DNA from: Tetrahymena elliotti 4EA
Taxonomy: Eukaryota > Ciliophora > Oligohymenophorea > Hymenostomatida > Tetrahymenidae
DNA length: 64,000 bases
Direction of reading: 5' to 3'
Assembly (NCBI GenBank): GCA_000231825.2
Contig: JH720306.1
Location: forward strand, 966,199-1,030,198
The notes under the pieces were generated by a model. The model was not told the DNA's origin. It saw only the letters and a list, made by a program, of their open reading frames with translations, and did not search any database. Position 1 is the stretch's first letter; each line of letters begins with the position of its first letter. Positions 1 through 12,600 of the stretch are shown piece after piece. The position numbers were made by a program, and so were the translations under genes.

Positions 1-1496
1 CAACAATATTTTAAGGATGGCCAATATTAGATGACTCATAAATCTATGATTAACTAAAGCAGATCCCTAAAAAAGAAGTTTTAATCAAAAAAAATTGTGA
101 AGAAATTCAAAACTTCTACAAGAGTTTTAGATAAGAAATAAATAATTTAATTGATAAAAAAGAAAAAGATTCATTAATAAATGCATAAAAAAGATATGAT
201 AGCTTTGAATATCCATTAGATATCTACAATAAAATTTCTTAAAAGGAAAAATTGAGAGATTTAATACTCAATCAACATGAAGATTATCAAAAATAAAATG
301 AAGAATTTTCTAAAATTGTTGGAGATAACTTGGTAAATCAAGAATTGAGGAAGAATCTCATTCAAGATTCTCTTAATAACTTTTAAAGCCACAAAATAAA
401 TTTAGAATCTTAAAATTAAATTAAGGATTAAATCATATAACTTATCAATTAAATTAGTGATTTTTCATTAAACTAGGAATTAAGAATTATTAACTGGATA
501 AACTTGGAACCTTCGTATTTGTCTAACTAAGGGGAATATTTTGTATAAGAAGTTAGGAGTCCTAACTATTTATAAAAAAGAGAGAATAATTTTTTAGTTT
601 CTGAAACAAATTTTGATAAACTTAACAATGATTTTGATTTTGAGTTGAAAAATATAAAGTATTTATCAAAGATTTCTTAAAACAGTTCAATAGGTTTAAG
701 TAAATAATAAATAATATTTTCGCTTTAAAATCTTAATTAAATCTATAATTCCAAAAATATTTCAATTTAATTAAACGATTCATAAGTTTAGGATCAATAA
801 GCCTACAAAATTGCATAAACTTTAGAAAACTGCCTTGCTGTTACAAGTTTAGATTTAAGAATTTCTCAAAATTAAATTTCAAAAGATGGAGTTAAATATT
901 TAGCTGAATCATTAAAAAAATGTCAGAATATTACTGAATTAATTTTAGATATTAGTAATAACAATATATAATCAGAAGGAGCTAACTATTTTGCATAGTA
1001 CTTTTAAAGTTAAGATAATATAACAGATCTTTGCTTATATTTATAGAAAAATAATATTGAAGATGAAGGAGCTTATAAAATTATGTCAGCTTTAGAAAAA
1101 TGTTAGAATATTAAAGATTTAATAATTGGGTTTGGAGAAAATAATATTAGCAAAACAGGAGCTTAGTTAATTGCATACTCTTTTGAAAGATTCTAGAACA
1201 TCGTTAATTTAAATCTTTGTGTTTCTAATAATACCTTCAGAGAAAAAGGAGTACTTGAGATAGTAAAAGCTTTGGAAAATTGTAATAATCTTAAAAACTT
1301 AACTCTTTTTGCTCAGCAAAATAATATTACAGCTGAAAATGCTAAAGATATAGGTTTATCTTTATTGTTTTGCAAGAATATCACTAAATTAACTCTAAAT
1401 CTAAAAAATAATAATTTAGAATCATAAAAGAATGAAATAGAGGATTTTTTGGAATAAATCTCAAATAAAGAATAATTTTTAGAAATTTATATGTGA
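1..1496 (+). CDS. Leucine-rich-repeat (RNI-like) protein, 5' truncated by window
   Basis: The frame with codons starting at base 3 is open from the window edge to TGA at 1494-1496, about 497 residues, with many in-frame TAA/TAG read as Gln. No ATG occurs before about 1081, so the start and probably more exons lie to the left. The first ~270 residues are charged and helical and probably form coiled coil. From about residue 275 there are five to six RNI-type leucine-rich repeats of 37-40 residues. Each carries a core like 'LEKCQNIKDLII' followed by 'NNI...GA', the pattern of ribonuclease-inhibitor-like repeats common in ciliate proteins. Such domains bind partner proteins. Ciliate relatives often have a kinase or zinc-finger N-terminus, which cannot be seen here. 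The partner and pathway are unknown. Confidence 0.85.
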
Positions 1497-1961
1497 CAGG
1501 TAAGAATATTATAGTTGTATGATTTTGATGTTTTATGTAAATAAAACCAAAAAATAATTTAATTATTCATTTAATATCAATAGATCAATTTATTTATTTA
1601 ATTACTCTTATGATTTGAATAAATACCCAAGGTATATTAATATCTAATAAATTCTCAATCTTAAATTATAGCCCTGTTTATAAAAAGTATTTATTTTATT
1701 TAAAAAAATTAATGGAGAAATACAAATATAATTTCAATATTATTTTCATTCTTCTCTCATTTAATTTTAAGAGTTTTGTCATTTGAAAGTATATATTTTG
1801 ATGCTTAACTTACTCTACTCATAAAAGATTATTTATCAAGTTTTTAAAATATCCTTGATTAGGAACTAGTTTGTTAATTATTTACCTACCTAATAAAAAT
1901 CATCAGATGATTTACAATCAGTTTGAGGATATTCCTTTTTTGCTTCTAAGATTTTAAACTA

Positions 1962-2332
1962 TCATTTTAAGATATTAATTTTTCTTCTAAAGTTTTTTTA
2001 TATCATTTTCCTAGCTTTTAAACCCAACTCCTCATGAATTCTTCTAAATGCACTAGCAGTTTACCTCAATTTAGATCGGTATCTCTCTAGAGATTAACTG
2101 CCATTAATAAGCCTCAATCAACAATATCACAGACTGATCATTTTCAATTAATGCTAATATTACTATATCTCCCCAATCATTTTAATCTCTCACAATGATT
2201 ATTATTCCTGTATTGTTTTATTATATTTTAAATACTTTATTTGGGGATACCTAGCCTTTCTGCAATTTATCTAACCCTATGGTCAAATAAATATGCACAT
2301 ACCTCTAAAATTTGCTCTATTTTTTTTTTCAA
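1962..2332 (-). pseudogene. Tc1/mariner-type transposase DNA-binding region, decayed
   Basis: On the minus strand three overlapping frames together read like the paired helix-turn-helix N-terminus of a Tc1/mariner transposase. The first frame (about 2332-2177) contains 'RQIAERLGIPKQSIQNIIKQ', a typical first HTH, and then hits TGA. The second frame (about 2176-2060) continues with an Ile/Leu-rich segment. The third (about 2075-1962) contains 'RRIHEELGLKARK', matching the second-HTH consensus of Tc1 elements, and stops at TGA. Two frame changes and several TGAs show it is dead. No DDE catalytic domain or terminal inverted repeats were recognised, so only a piece survives. Family resemblance is from motif recognition, not a search. 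Confidence 0.6.
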
Positions 2333-3624
2333 AAAAGCTAAAAATTAATAAAAATAATATTTTTATGAGTTTAAAAGTTAAAAATAATTAGAATAAATAA
2401 ATTAATATTATTTTAAATTTAGTATATCAGCTTTTTTTACTAATTTAGATATCATTAATTTATCTATCATTTATTATCACATTAAAAGTTAAATTAATTG
2501 TTATGTTTTTAAGATTTTATGTCTAAATAAATATAAAAGTATTTTATTTTTGAATTTTAATACTTAATAAAATTCTTCATATTGAATTGATTATTTTAGA
2601 CTTTTGAATTTGAAACAAATTAAAATAGCTATTTTAATTAGATAAAATAAACATTTTTATTACTCCTAATTTTTTTGTAAACTTGATTTTTGAAACAATA
2701 TTTGGGATTTGGTAAATTTTATTATTTTTGAAACTTTTTCATTGGTGCTTTAAAAAATAAAAAACAAAATAAATTAAAATAATTTTAAATGAATCTTAAT
2801 ATGAATTAATTGAAACATCTATTATTTAAAAATCAACAATTTTACTTATTTTTTTAAAAATTGATAAAAATTCTTTGAAATTTATTCTTGCTTTGAAGCT
2901 TATCTTTTAGAAGTTTAGATTAATAGTAAGAATAAGCCTTTAATAAATAAATAAAATAATTTGAAAATTTATGAAAATCAATTTTTTTAAATCAAAATCA
3001 AATAGATTTTTCAATTATTTTTCCTTTTAACAACTAAAAATAGAAAATTCCCATTCTAAAAAAATTTTTAATTCTTTATCTAAGATTATCTCTAATATTA
3101 ATGTTAATATTTTTAAAAATATTAATTTTAAAAGATAATTACTTAACTAAAATAATTTTTTTAATTTTAATTTAAATAAATATTAATCTTATTTTTATTT
3201 TCAAATAAATATATTTAAAATTATTTTCCTGTGTAATTAATCATAATTTTAAGTGAAAATATTAAAAATTACAGATCTCAAATACAACAAGATCTAAATA
3301 AATTGACACATCATTTGAAAGACAAATCACATATTTTGGTTAACATAATTTACATATTCAATAAGGAATTAATTAATTAATTAATCACTTTCTACAAAAA
3401 AGTTTTCTTTACTAAAAATTAATTTTGCAAAATTCATCAATATTTAGTTGAAAATATATAAAACAGCTTGATAGATAAATATCTAAAATCTTTTAATATT
3501 TGATAAAAAAAGAAAATAGAGAGCAGAGTAGGTCTGTAGTTATTTTAGTTGTAAATAGCAGGTGATATTTTAAACAAAGCTATATTTAATAAGGAGTTTA
3601 AGATTTTAGTATTTAGTAATTAGT
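2333..3624. other. AT-rich intergenic region upstream of the HECT gene
   Basis: No protein-coding frame was found on either strand. The stretch is very AT-rich with homopolymer runs and a short (TTAA)n run near 3366-3386. The last few hundred bases probably hold the promoter and 5' UTR of the gene starting at 3625, but no specific element can be named. Confidence 0.6.
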
Positions 3625-6600
3625 ATGGATTAGTATTAGATAATAGTGGAGCCAAAATATCAAGTATCAATATGTAAAGATATTTTAAGAGATTTTTCAA
3701 AGAAAAATGTGTTAGAGCCTCAAGTAAATTTTGCAAATATATTTTTAAGAATTTGAAATTTGAAAATGTTTTATTTTTTAATTTTTCAAATGTAAATTTG
3801 TGTCTTTCCGTGTTAATATTTCAAAAGGAGAAGTTTTAAATATAAATATCTATTTTTAAAAATTTAGGTACAATTTGCAAAGAGAAATTTAATAGAGAGA
3901 ATTGAAAGGATAGATGAAAGTTAAGATGATAGCATTAATGAATTGCGTAAAATATTTGATAAAGAATGTGAAAAAATAATAAATTTGGATGACATAGCTC
4001 TTAATTTTGCAATTTAAGAGAAACTTGAATAAATATGGTAGTATTAATCTGCTAACTTTATAGAATAAATGAAGAAAAGTTATTAGAATCGTTAGGAAGT
4101 AGAGTAGAATATGCTAAATTTGTTAAATTTTATATACTTGATCATAAAAAGACATAACAGCTCAGGCTAGAGTTGTAATTTCTTTCTTTATTTATGGAAA
4201 TAGACTAGATTTTCTCCTTCAATATTTGATGTTTTTATCTACTGTGATGATTGGGAGCTTTCTTATAGGATAATTTAGATTTTGCAAGACATTAAATTTG
4301 AAGAGGCTATTAAATTTTAGATTAAATCTAGTATTGTCTAGCATACATTTGAGGAATAAATACATATGGGATTCTATTTGTTTACTAATTTTATAATTTC
4401 TATGACAAGTTAGAACCATTTTCATCATAAGAATCGCTATAATAGCCTCATAGAATATAAGCATGATGAAGTTATTCTATTTAAAAAAAATGGGTCATCT
4501 TCTTTTTTGGTTACTAATTTATAGAATTTAACTGTTGATCAAGGAGATATTATTCATAAATTTGATGTTTCTTCATAAAAAAATTAACAAAGAAGCCAGT
4601 GTTTATGGGAATATTTTCTATAAACTATTGGTGAAGAGACATACTTGGAGAGCAATAAAAGTTAAAAGTAGATTGAAATTTTTGAAGCATTTGTTGAGTT
4701 CAAGTATGCAGTTTTATGCAAAGAAAATTTTAGTTAAGCAGCTTACTTTTAAATATTCTATCGTAGACTAGCATCTTTTGCATCTTCGAGTAATTTTCGA
4801 TTTAGCATTTCCATTTTTTTTATAAATTAAAAATGATGAATGAGGATAATTGTTTTATAATAATAGATAAGTTGAGCATATTGAAGAACTTTTGTCTGCA
4901 GTATATGAAAAGAGAGATTCATTTCAATTATATATAAAGATAGAATATAACTCATTTTAGTATTAATTTGATTAAAGACTTGATTTAACGAATGGAATAC
5001 AAAGGTTGGATATTCAGAAATGGTGAGGAAGTCTAATATGAAGAGTTATAGGAATTAAAGAAAGATAAACTTTTTAGATTAGTTTGGGACATAATATTAT
5101 ACGAGAATGGAAATATATTGCATTTTTTATAAGAATAGTACAAAATAGAGAGTGAACTGTTTGGAAAAATAGAAGATTTTATTTTTTAATATTATCTACA
5201 TACAAAAAGTAATGCTTTCATAAACAGCTATGAAGATATGTAATTTCCAAACGGTGCAAATATAGACACATCTAGTGGATTTTTCCATTTATTCTTTTAG
5301 CAATTTAAGAATTGTTATGAAAAAATTATATTTAATACAGATAATTGCCCTGTTAAAAAGAAATTACATGAATATGATAATTCAATTACTGTATGGTAGA
5401 TTTAAATGCTCACTAATTTTTTAAATGAACCTGAAAAATTTTAAGGTAAGTCAGGGATTATTAGTTAAATTTAATATAACGAGCTAGTTAGACGTTATAA
5501 TGATTAATTTAGAATTACAATCACAGATTTATTCAAAGATATTTTTATTATGATTCTTGATCATTGCTTAGATTCTTAAAAGCATATTTAATTAACAGAT
5601 ATTTTTGTTCATAGATTTGTCATTATTTGTAGTGGTTAGATTACTGATTAAAAAAAGCTTGAATTATTTTAATAAAAAGGTGTTTAGTATTTTGATTAGT
5701 TGTTTAATTAAATTTTAACAGGCCAAAATAGAAATGCTGCATTTACTTTTCTAATGCTTATGGAACACAGTAGTGAAATTTTACGTAATTAGTTAATGGA
5801 ATATATTGTTACTTCAAAACAGTCTCCTTATTACAAAGACATTAATATTGAAAAAAGTGAAGAAAAAGAATAAGAGATCGTTCTATAAAAAGACATTTAA
5901 GAGAAAACAGAAAATAATTCTTAAATTGATTAAGAAAATTTTGAGGAAGTAAGAAAAGATATTATTTTGAGAGTTGCGGAGAGTTTAATTAAGGATTATG
6001 GATTTAATTATGATATCTTTATGAGTTTAAGTAAGACAGATACTTTCAGTTTAAGTTGTAAATAAGACTTAGAAAAGAATGCAAAAATTTATAATTTATA
6101 TGTTAAATACTATCCATAGATTTACTTGAATAAAGGAACTGTCATGATGCACACATAATTCTTCAATCAGCCTGGAATTAAACTTTAGCTGAGAAACTAA
6201 TTAATAAAAACAGGAGTATTATTTGAAATTATAGAAAAGATAGAAAAAGATTATGAATTAGAATTAGATTATTTTGTTAATTAAATTAATTCAGAAAATA
6301 AAATTTGCAAATAAACATACAAAACAATGTTAAATGCAAAATATACATTTTTAATTCATAATGCTAAATAATATATAGATACTACAATGATATTATGTAG
6401 TGCTAATGGTACACCTGTTGAGAAAAAAGAAATCAAAGGAGAAATATTAAAACATTCTTTTCTAATACTTAGACTAATTGTCTCACTCATTAATTTATTT
6501 ACTTATGGTTTAAGCACATCTCTTTCTTACCTCAGTAATATAAGAGTTACTGTTTTGAGATTTGTAGAAATCATAGCATCTAACACCTCAGAAGATATAG

Positions 6601-9600
6601 ATTTTAGTCCTTTGCTTTAGGTTATTTTTATGGGATTAGAGAGCTAAGCAGCTAAAAATAGTTAAAGTTCATCTTGTCTTTCACTTGATAAAACTGTAAC
6701 AAATTAGTTGAGCCATGAAAATTATATCTTAAACAAGCAATATGTTTCAAAATTATTTTAAAATTTCAATTTAGTGTCCAACTTTTACTTTGATTAAGAA
6801 GGTGTATTGAAGGTAATTGCAAATTCAGCAGATATTTAGATAATTAAAGAAGCTAGACATGTTGAAACTTTATCATTTATTCTTAAAAAAATACTTAAAT
6901 CTTTGAGTGATTCCAGTAAAAAACAGTTGATTTCAGCATATTTTCTGAAATATCACCTGATGAATATTGAAAATAGTTATTAAATTGCTGCTTAAGTCAA
7001 GAGAAAATATGTGAAAGAATTATTTAAGATTAAAGTTGAAGATGTTTTGACTTAGAGAAATTAATTAAAACCTAGTGAAAGTGATGGAAAATAGACTCTA
7101 ATAAATCTTATAGTAGATGAAGAGTAGCTTAAAATTTTTTACAAAAGGGTTAAATGCTTCATAAATGTAACTAGATTTGGTTTATCAATAGATGTCCATG
7201 GAGCATGTGCAGAGTAAATGCAAGTATTCGTTCAAATACGTGATTACGTTATAAAAAGTTTTAATTATGTTTTTTTTGGCACAACTGATGCCCCAACAAT
7301 ATTTTAAAAGCAAAAATAAAACTTTTTGTTAGAGCAACAAAATAAATTTGAAAAAGATGAAATTTCAAGTTTACCAAACAATGGAAATGAAAAGAAAGCC
7401 AAAGAGAATACTACAAAAGGGAAAGGAAAAAATGGATTAATTTAATTTTTAAAATGTAGAGAGACTTCCTTCAATTAAAAAATAGTGATTAATCAATTTG
7501 TTTGCATGAAATATTTTAACCCTATACAAAAAATGATGCATTTTCATTTATAATCCTAATATAATGCAAAATAAAAAAAGAAGCTTATATATCTTGAGAG
7601 TAATTCATTTATTAACTCTGTAATACATCTTTTTAAAAATTCATTTTACCATATCAAACAATGCAAAGAATTATTTCTGAAAAACTAAACATAGTAACCT
7701 AATTTTATCACTGGAGGTGCAGGTGGTGGCGGAGGTTTTAGCAATATTAATATTGGATATTTGGATGTTAATGTGTACTCTAAAAAAAGTTGCTTAGCAA
7801 TGAGTACCTTGGTTTATCTTATTTTTTAAGAGTTCTCTGTATTTTTAATGCATCGATTTTTAGGAAAAGAAATTTCTCCAGAAAAATCCTTAATTAAAAA
7901 AGAAAGATAAGACGAAAAAACTCCTTTACTTCAAGAACCTTAATAATTATTAAATATAATAGAAAATACCTTATCTGACTCAAGAATAAATAACAATAAA
8001 TAAACAATTTAAGATGATTAATTAGACGATACAACTTTAAGTCAGTTATCATCTGAATGCATCTTAGATGCTTTAGATGATGAAATTAGTAATATTGGAG
8101 AAGAAGATAGAAACATAGAAGAAATTATTTAAATTAATTATAAGCTTGATTGCTTTTCTCATAGCTTTGAAAGTTATGATAGCAATGAAGAAGATGAATT
8201 CATAGAAGAATAAGAAAATAGTAACTTTAATTTAAATGAGGAAATTATCAAATAAAACTAAACTGAGGAGTTGAAATAAAAGCAAAATACATCTTAAATT
8301 ATTAATGAAAATAAAAAAATAGATAGTATAGAAACTACTATTAATTAAACTAACAAAGAATAAGTTATTTAAAGTCAATCAGATTCTTAAAAAGATATCA
8401 TATAAAGTGATAAAGATGATGATGGAAAAGCATAAATTGAATTAGATGAGCAAATATATGCAGATAGATTGGAATATGAAATAAATTAAGACAAAAATAA
8501 TGATAGCACTTTTGATTAATTTTAATAAAAACAAAATTAAAAATATGAGAGCTTGATTTCACAAGATAAAAATATTCAAAATACGAAAGAAAATTAAAAT
8601 GAAAGCAAAGGGTGGTAACAAGAAAACAGTAGAATTGAATTGATTAAATAAAGAGAAATGTTGAAGAAATAAAAATATGAAATTTATTTTATCAAATTAA
8701 AATATTTGCTTTCTATTATTTTAAATAACTTGCAATATATTGAGACATGTGACATTTCTTCCATAATGCTTAAAATTCAGTAAAAATAAATTGGAGTTAA
8801 AATAGATAGGTTGAAAGCCATTTAATTTTTTGATATTTTGTTTGATTCTATGGAAAATTTCGATTTATATGAGGCCATTTCCTTTAAATAGTTTATGAAT
8901 AATTTTTATCATCCAAATTTCAAAGATGAACCTAAAATAGACTCCAGCGATAAACTAAAAAACGAGTCTACTGATGTAAAAACAGAAGCAAATTCAGAAT
9001 AATCAGAATTAAAGTAAGAAGTTGATAAAAATGCTGAAGAGAAACAAAATGATCTTGAGATATTAGAATAACAACCTGGTTAAGCTTAAACAATAAATTA
9101 AGATGATAAACATAAATTTATTGAATCAAAATTAAATGAATTAACATTAGTTTTAGAATAGCATAGAAAAGAGAAAGAAGAAGATGAAAAAAAGAAAGAG
9201 TAGCAATTTGCATCCATAATTGAAAAGCTTAATGAAAAAATAAAAAAAAACAAATTAATGTTTCTTGACATAACTGTCCTGAATTCAAATCAGACAGAAA
9301 AAACAATCCAAAACTGTAAAACAGTATTAAATTATATTGAAGATGAGTTATTACCAGAAATGAAAGATATCAGCAAAAATATTGAAGAAAGCATTGGTGC
9401 ATTAAAAGATGGTGACTAATAGTAGTAAGAAAGTATATTAAATGCTATCAAAGATAGGAAATAAAAAATAGTTAACATTGTTATCACACTCTCAGTTATT
9501 TCATATTATCTCTAGTATTAAGAGATCAAAGAGAAAGAAACTAAAAAAATTAAACAAACTTTTAAAATAATGTCGAGATCAATTAGTTTCTTTTAATTTT

Positions 9601-12600
9601 GTTAAGAAATAGCTTCAACAGAAAACTTCTTTTACAATGAAAATACTTATCAATAGCAATAGTGTTAAAAGAAAATTAGCTTAATCCATTAAAACTTAGC
9701 TCTAAGATATATGCAACTGAGCTTTTAATTAATTCTAATAGAGAGAAATTAGAGCATAAATTTATTCGTCCATTATAATATTTTGTAAATTGCCAAAGAC
9801 ATTAAAATTGCCTAAGTTGAAGCTTTTAGAAATAACTTATCATTAATAATTTATTCAATTATTTATGAAATATTCAACACACCTTACAATTATTATAATA
9901 ATGTTGAATTCTCTATCAAAAACCACATTTTCAATCATTCTAAAACCAACTACTCACTATTTTAATTTAGTGAAAAGTACACAAAAGCTCTAGATATAAC
10001 TTCCTACTTCAATGAAGCAAAGTATAATAATTAATTTTCTAATTTATATTTCATTTATTAATATTTATTCAATTAACATTTTAGGTAGTTAATTATGAAG
10101 GGACCAAAAGATTTTATGAAGGCTTACTATTAGATAATGAGCTTTGATAAATAAAAAAAGTAGAAGCTAAAATGCTTCATTAAGAAAAAATATAGAAATA
10201 AATGGTGTTATCCAATAAAAATAGAAGAGAATCAGCAATAAGTTATCTAATAATTATATGAAATTTGTCTGAATAAAGACATGGAGAGCTAAATTTATGA
10301 AGGAATGGCTAAATAACAAGATTAATTAGCTGGTTCAAACAGCTACTTAGTTGATGAAATAGAAACTTATTGCATGAATAAATTTTGTTTTGGAAAAATA
10401 GTTTTAAATTTGCTTCAATATTATCCTTGTTTGGTTGAATTTGGATAAAGGATGCCTTTATTTTAAAATTTATTAATTGATTTTATGGTTTAAGATTCTA
10501 TGGGAGCTACTAAAAGATTAGCTAAATTATACTTTACAGCATATTCTCTTCATTATAATAATCTGTCATTAATATAAGATTATTGGGATTTATATATCTA
10601 AGAGGTAGAATAATCTATACCTCATTGGATTGAAAACACAAAGAGTTTATAGAAAATGTTTTAACAGTTACACATAATTGATATGCTACAAGATGTTTCT
10701 ATTCATTTAAAGTTTGAAAAGGGTCTACATTACATGAAACATTTTATTCAAAATATTTTAATAAAAATTTGGGAGGAAAGCCCAAATTAAGAAAAATAAG
10801 ATGATCTTTATTATTTTTAAAATTATTTAAACATTCCTTCTCTCTTTTCTGTTTTCTACAAGAGTTACTTGAAAAACTGCCTCTACAGTTTAGGTTTTGA
10901 TGAAATATTCAATCAAACTTAAATTTATGATTATTTAAAAGAACTTAAATATTGTTTGCAGATGACTTCTATGTAAAATTATATCCCAGCTCTTAATAAC
11001 ATATTTAAGTAATAGGCTAATCCAAGTAACACTAATTCTTTGTAAAATCTTAATGAAAAATCAAATGCAAATTTATTGGAGTAAATTGCTGAATAGAGTA
11101 GATAAGATAATAATTTGAATAACCTTTCAATTTCATAAATGGATAATATTTAATAAATAAATTAAACTGCAGAGTTAAATAGAATTGATGAATTATTACT
11201 TGTGAGTTAAGAACTCCCTTTTGGACTAGATGAATCAGATAGAGCTTAAGAGATTTAGTAAGAACAGCTTAATGAATAGATCTTTGCTTCTTTCTAATAA
11301 GAGAGTGAAGATTAAGAGCCTATTTCTTTGTAACAATAAAGCCTCACTAGCCCTATGGATGCTAATAGTATGTAAAATGTAAACCATCTATAAGATTAAT
11401 CTCAATAAAATGAGAAGCAAAATCTCTAAGTACTTAAAAGATAAGATAACGAAAAGGAAAACCTATAAAAATGTGATAATAATGAAGTAAATAAAGTATA
11501 ATATACATCAGAAAATGAATTGTTTGAAGGATTAAAAGAGTTGCAATATGGATTGAAAATTGATGGAGCAGCTATACCTACAAGCTATATATTTTAGGTT
11601 GGAATAAAATACTGTGGTATTGTAGAAAATAAATTCTGTAATCAACAATCCCTGAATTAGTTTATGGGAAGAGATATTTAAATAATAATAAATGACTCAT
11701 CATAGTATATCATGACTAATACCTACTACAAGACAAAATGGAAAAATTCTTATAATCAATTTCCTCTTTCTTAATAAAATTTATAAGCAACTATATAGAA
11801 ATATTTCTAAAAAGTACCTGTTGAAAATACAAAGTTCAGCTTATTGAAAGAAGTAAATAAAATCGCTTTATTTAAATACCAGCAAATTCATCTCAGATTG
11901 TAAAGCTAAAAAGGAAAAGATTTTATAGATACGAAATATTCATTTACTAAGAGTTACACTAACAAAAAAAGTAATTGCAAGAATCCTCACTCTGGTGTAG
12001 ATTTTGACAAAAATGAGTCATTAATAAATAAGAAATCATAAGCTGAGGAAAAAAAAAGTAATGCACAAGAAATATCTCCTAAATAATCTTCTCAAAGCAA
12101 ACAATCAGCTAATGAAAAGAAATCTGCTTCTAAATCTAAATCTCATGAAGCCTTTAAAGATCGTGAATTTAGTTCTGATGAAGAAAGAAAAGAAGATCCT
12201 TTTTTTATATAATTATAAGAAGATAATGAAGAATTAATAATAAATTATTATAAAAATAAGTTAGCAAATGATAAGTTACTTAAAGAATAAACCTAACAAG
12301 TCATGTAAAAGAATATTTAAGAAGTAAAAAAATTATTGAAATCTGTCAAAGATAATGAAATTCGCAACAAAATATTAACAGTAGTAGCTAAATATTTCTA
12401 TTATGATGTATCATACATTCGTTAAAGAATCAAAGAAGCTCTAGCAAATAATTCATTTGTATTTATAAAAGAATTATTTGAATATTTCTCAACTTTAAAC
12501 AATGACATTTTCCTTTAAAAAGATGTAACATCTCTCCAAAAAGTTTCAGAAGCAAATGCTTAAATCGTTAAAACTTTTATAACTCTCTTTAATCACCTAT

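Noticed and set aside
4790..4866. Apparent frameshift in the HECT gene
   Set aside because: A 77-nt AT-rich GT...AG intron restores the frame exactly, so no mutation is needed.
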